Below the pieces are notes generated by a model. It was not told the origin of the DNA, made no database searches, and saw only the letters and a list, made by a program, of their open reading frames with translations. Both the position numbers and the translations under genes were made by a program. From positions 1 to 22,563 of IMG/VR virus record IMGVR_UViG_3300035698_016412: a DNA stretch of 22,563 nt; one strand, written 5' to 3'. Every line of letters begins with the position of its first letter. Positions within the stretch are counted from its first letter, which is position 1. Shown here piece after piece: positions 21,614 through 22,563 of this stretch. Origin of the DNA: a virus.

Positions 21614-22563
21614 ATGGCTGATGTTAACTACATAGTTCCAGGAAGTGGAATAGTCCAAGATCAAGGAAATGATTATCAATTAATCATTCCTGGTTTTGGA
21701 ACTTATGATGAACAAGAATCAAGTTCCAGTTCATCAAGTTCTAGCTTTAGCAGTTCATCGTCTTCCAGCTTTAGCAGTTCCAGTTCATCAAGTTCTAGCT
21801 TTAGCAGTTCATCGTCTTCCAGCTTTAGCAGTTCCAGTTCATCAAGTAGTTCCAGCTTTAGCAGTTCCAGTTCATCAAGTTCTAGCTTTAGCAGTTCCAG
21901 TTCATCAAGTAGTTCTAGCTTTAGCAGTTCCAGTTCATCAAGTAGTTCCAGCTTTAGCAGTTCATCGTCTTCCAGCTTTAGCAGTTCCAGTTCGTCTTCC
22001 AGCTTTAGCAGTTCCAGTTCGTCTTCCAGCTTTAGCAGTTCCAGTTCATCAAGTTCTAGCTTTAGCAGTTCCAGTAGTTCCAGCTTTAGTAGTTCAAGTT
22101 CATCAAGTAGTTCCAGCTTTAGTAGTTCAAGTTCATCAAGTAGTTCCAGCTTTAGCAGTTCCAGTTCATCGTCTTCCAGCTTTAGCAGTTCCAGTAGTTC
22201 CAGCTTTAGTAGTTCAAGTTCATCAAGTAGTTCCAGCTTTAGTAGTTCAAGTTCATCAAGTAGTTCCAGCTTTAGTAGTTCAAGTTCATCAAGTAGTTCC
22301 AGCTTTAGCAGTTCATCGTCTTCCAGCTTTAGCAGTTCCAGTTCATCAAGTTCTAGCTTTAGCAGTTCCAGTTCATCGTCTTCCAGCTTTAGCAGTTCAT
22401 CGTCTTCCAGCTTTAGCAGTTCCAGTTCGTCTTCCAGCTTTAGCAGTTCCAGTTCATCGTCTTCCAGCTTTAGCAGTTCCAGTTCATCAAGTTCTAGCTT
22501 TAGCAGTTCCAGTTCATCGTCTTCCAGCTTTAGCAGTTCATCGTCTTCCAGCTTTAGCAGTTC
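21614..22563 (+). CDS. Ser/Phe-repeat protein, 3' truncated by window edge
   Basis: The ATG at 21614 directly follows the preceding stop (TAAATG). The frame is open to the last base, so the end lies outside. The first 35 residues (MADVNYIVPGSGIVQDQGND and a second part with IIPGFGTYDEQE) are ordinary. The remaining 281 residues are only Ser and Phe, Phe occurring 29 times. The N-terminal segment may attach it to a fibre or beta-helix partner, and the repeat would form an extended or fibrous region. No homologue is known to me. Because the stop is missing, a C-terminal binding domain could follow beyond the window. Confidence 0.7.
   Translation, partial: MADVNYIVPGSGIVQDQGNDYQLIIPGFGTYDEQESSSSSSSSSFSSSSSSSFSSSSSSSSSFSSSSSSSFSSSSSSSSSSFSSSSSSSSSFSSSSSSSSSSFSSSSSSSSSSFSSSSSSSFSSSSSSSSFSSSSSSSSFSSSSSSSSSFSSSSSSSFSSSSSSSSSSFSSSSSSSSSSFSSSSSSSSSFSSSSSSSFSSSSSSSSSSFSSSSSSSSSSFSSSSSSSSSSFSSSSSSSFSSSSSSSSSFSSSSSSSSSFSSSSSSSFSSSSSSSSFSSSSSSSSSFSSSSSSSSSFSSSSSSSSSFSSSSSSSFSS
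21719..22563 (+). repeat. Ser/Phe-coding minisatellite, variable 24-33 bp units
   Basis: There are 29 units, each beginning with TTT after AGC. The units code F followed by 7 to 10 Ser, so their length varies in steps of 3 bases and the frame is kept. Common unit types are 24 bp (F-S7), 27 bp (F-S8), 30 bp (F-S9) and 33 bp (F-S10). A higher-order copy is visible: 22058-22155 is identical to 22178-22275 (98 bases, offset 120). The window ends inside the tract, so its full length is unknown. Confidence 0.93.

Noticed and set aside
21719-22563. CRISPR array
   Set aside because: Units are 24-33 bp with no distinct spacers, all in one open frame coding Ser and Phe; no cas gene is nearby.
14964-22563. 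Diversity-generating retroelement acting on the fibre genes
   Set aside because: No reverse transcriptase and no template/variable repeat pair with adenine-specific changes is visible in the window; the only long repeats are the Ser/Phe tracts.

Overview
The window is a continuous, single-strand (+) block of structural genes from a tailed bacteriophage or prophage. It is mostly AT-rich, with strong AGGAGG-type ribosome sites and gaps of only a few bases. No integrase, capsid, packaging, replication or tRNA gene is visible. The gene order (tail tube, tail assembly chaperones, tape measure, then gpM-, gpL-, gpK- and gpI/J-like tip proteins) is that of lambda-like siphoviruses, so the particle probably has a long non-contractile tail. 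The host cannot be named from the sequence. A lambda-type tail tip and an NlpC/P60 tip hydrolase would fit a Gram-negative host.

Layout. 2-484 is the 3' part of the tail tube gene. 485-790 is a non-coding leader with a perfect 14-bp hairpin. 791-1985 holds two related tail assembly chaperone genes, the second carrying a cysteine-rich (zinc-ribbon-like) region and a separate C-terminal part. 1989-9371 is a very long (2460 aa) tape measure protein. 9380-14948 holds the tail tip genes (gpM-, gpL-, NlpC/P60- and fused gpI-gpJ-like), tightly packed. 14964-17194 holds a tail fibre ending in a Ser/Phe repeat and a LamG-like protein. 17275-18269 holds a one-TM coiled-coil protein, a roughly 50-residue gene and a DUF5675 protein. 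18284-22563 holds an exported beta-rich protein, a large unrecognised protein, a small compositionally chimeric protein, a beta-helix protein, and the start of a protein that is almost entirely Ser/Phe repeat and runs off the window.

The genes plausibly cooperate as follows. The chaperones coat the tape measure while tube subunits polymerise around it. The gpM/L/K/I-J-like proteins build the tip. The fibre, LamG-like and beta-helix proteins decorate the tip for host binding.

The most striking observation is an apparently complete PD-(D/E)XK (RecB/Cas4-type) nuclease motif set inside the tape measure protein (H362, GTAD548, D563-Y-K565, Q580xxxY584). It lies between two glycine-rich linkers. 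This suggests a tail-borne nuclease carried along the DNA exit path. Other notable points are the apparent duplication of the G-type chaperone in place of a ribosomal frameshift, and two Ser/Phe repeat tracts 5.7 kb apart that share an exact 27-bp stretch.
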